From GCA-016432345 sp964544105 (GTDB lineage: Bacteria; Patescibacteriota; Microgenomatia; Levybacterales; UBA12049), in NCBI GenBank assembly GCA_964544105.1, contig CAZIZQ010000009.1, positions 1 to 28,435 of the forward strand: a DNA stretch of 28,435 bases, in the 5' to 3' direction. Under the pieces are notes generated by a model that saw nothing but the letters and a program-made list of their open reading frames with translations, searched no databases and had not been told where the DNA came from. Positions 28,080 to 28,435 of this stretch are shown here, in pieces (position 1 is the first letter of the stretch; the number at the start of each line of letters is the position of its first letter). The translations under genes and the position numbers were made by a program.

Positions 28080-28435
28080 AATATCCTGAATGTCTCCTAG
28101 GTCACTCGTTTCTTCGACAAATGATTTGTAAGAAAGAGTAGGGATGGTTTTGGAGAAAAATGACAGTATCTCTTCCGGATGTACCCACGCAGTTTTCCTT
28201 TTTCCCAAATATTCCAAATACGAAGACGGCTGCCCAGCCCTGCCAGAGGCGTGGGCTAAGGCTTGTTTATGGATATATTTGGAAAGGTAGATAAATTGAT
28301 TTTCGTTATCGACAAGTACTGCCTTATATACCCCTTGGCAAAGCGCGCCCACTCTTTTGTATTTCTCATTGAAATATTTCGTGTACCTTGTTCCTAAAGA
28401 ATTCATAAATTTGTCGATAGACAAAGCATTTTTTT
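28077..28435 (-). CDS. REP-associated tyrosine (Y1/IS200-like) transposase, 5' end beyond window
   Basis: At least 119 codons, open to the window edge. KFMNSLGTRYTKYFNEKYKR, VGALCQGVYKAVLVDNE and FIYLSKYIHKQALAHA match the conserved end of the catalytic domain of REP-associated transposases (RAYTs). The HUH metal site and catalytic Tyr region would lie partly upstream, outside the window. An internal TTG at 28424 is unlikely to be the start, because the frame continues upstream with fitting residues. RAYTs are single-copy enzymes linked to dispersed palindromes; a matching palindrome overlaps its stop codon. Confidence 0.85.
   Translation of the reverse strand, partial: KNALSIDKFMNSLGTRYTKYFNEKYKRVGALCQGVYKAVLVDNENQFIYLSKYIHKQALAHASGRAGQPSSYLEYLGKRKTAWVHPEEILSFFSKTIPTLSYKSFVEETSDLGDIQDI

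Noticed and set aside
1..28435. CRISPR array
   Set aside because: The repeated palindromes are dispersed over kilobases, with no regular spacers and no cas genes.

Overview
The window looks like chromosome from a Candidate Phyla Radiation (Patescibacteria) bacterium, most likely of the Microgenomates type. This rests on gene content and style: very compact spacing, a long surface protein with GNxGIGTTSP repeats, a PEGA/beta-propeller membrane protein, a VirD4/TraG-like ATPase with an extra N-terminal domain, many small toxin-antitoxin modules and many dispersed short palindromes. TGA behaves as a normal stop. No rRNA or tRNA was found. A run of ten N (24832-24841) shows this is a draft scaffold. 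The lineage is inferred; no marker phylogeny could be run.

Layout. 1-3039 (minus) is one uninterrupted reading frame of at least 1013 codons, running off the window. It joins a MerR-like DNA-binding domain to a membrane helix and a long repetitive extracellular fibre. 3173-9420 holds a set of F1-ATPase genes (b, delta, alpha, gamma, beta, epsilon; minus strand). Facing it is a secreted two-helix protein whose tail resembles an F0 c-subunit but lacks the ion-binding carboxylate. No a-subunit and no normal c-subunit are present. 9421-13366 holds an orphan Phd-type antitoxin, a PAS histidine kinase, an AbiE toxin-antitoxin pair and a PEGA protein. 13482-17940 holds mreB, a TagA/WecG glycosyltransferase, trehalose-6-phosphate synthase and galT. 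18056-19466 holds a small HTH protein and rplL/rplJ with an L10-type leader. 19728-22788 holds BrnTA, a membrane protein, two tiny membrane-protein genes with strong Shine-Dalgarno sites, and an AbrB/VapC pair. 22800-27107 holds the VirD4-like ATPase and rplA, rplK, nusG, secE. 27168-28435 holds galU and the 3' part of a REP-associated (Y1) transposase gene.

The main candidate for something new is the block 1-9420. The F1 catalytic and arginine-finger residues are kept, so ATP hydrolysis looks possible. The only c-like protein keeps the cytoplasmic RNP loop that docks F1, has lost the residue that carries ions, and carries an exported domain. That domain resembles, from memory, domains at the tails of the same class of surface fibres as the divergent neighbour. 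The two genes share a control region with a 12-bp inverted repeat. The inference is an F1-derived motor or anchor linked to a surface fibre, not a proton-driven ATP synthase.

A second theme is a 31-nt palindrome family (TAGCCTC ... GAGGCTA and variants) found about seven times, plus one half copy. Several copies lie inside coding sequences and are translated in frame, and several supply or abut the 3' end of a gene. One copy contains the stop codon of the transposase gene, the obvious candidate for moving them. A third theme is transcription: about ten first-of-operon genes have a -10 box 5 to 8 nt before the start codon, implying leaderless mRNAs, while internal genes such as brnA keep strong Shine-Dalgarno sites.
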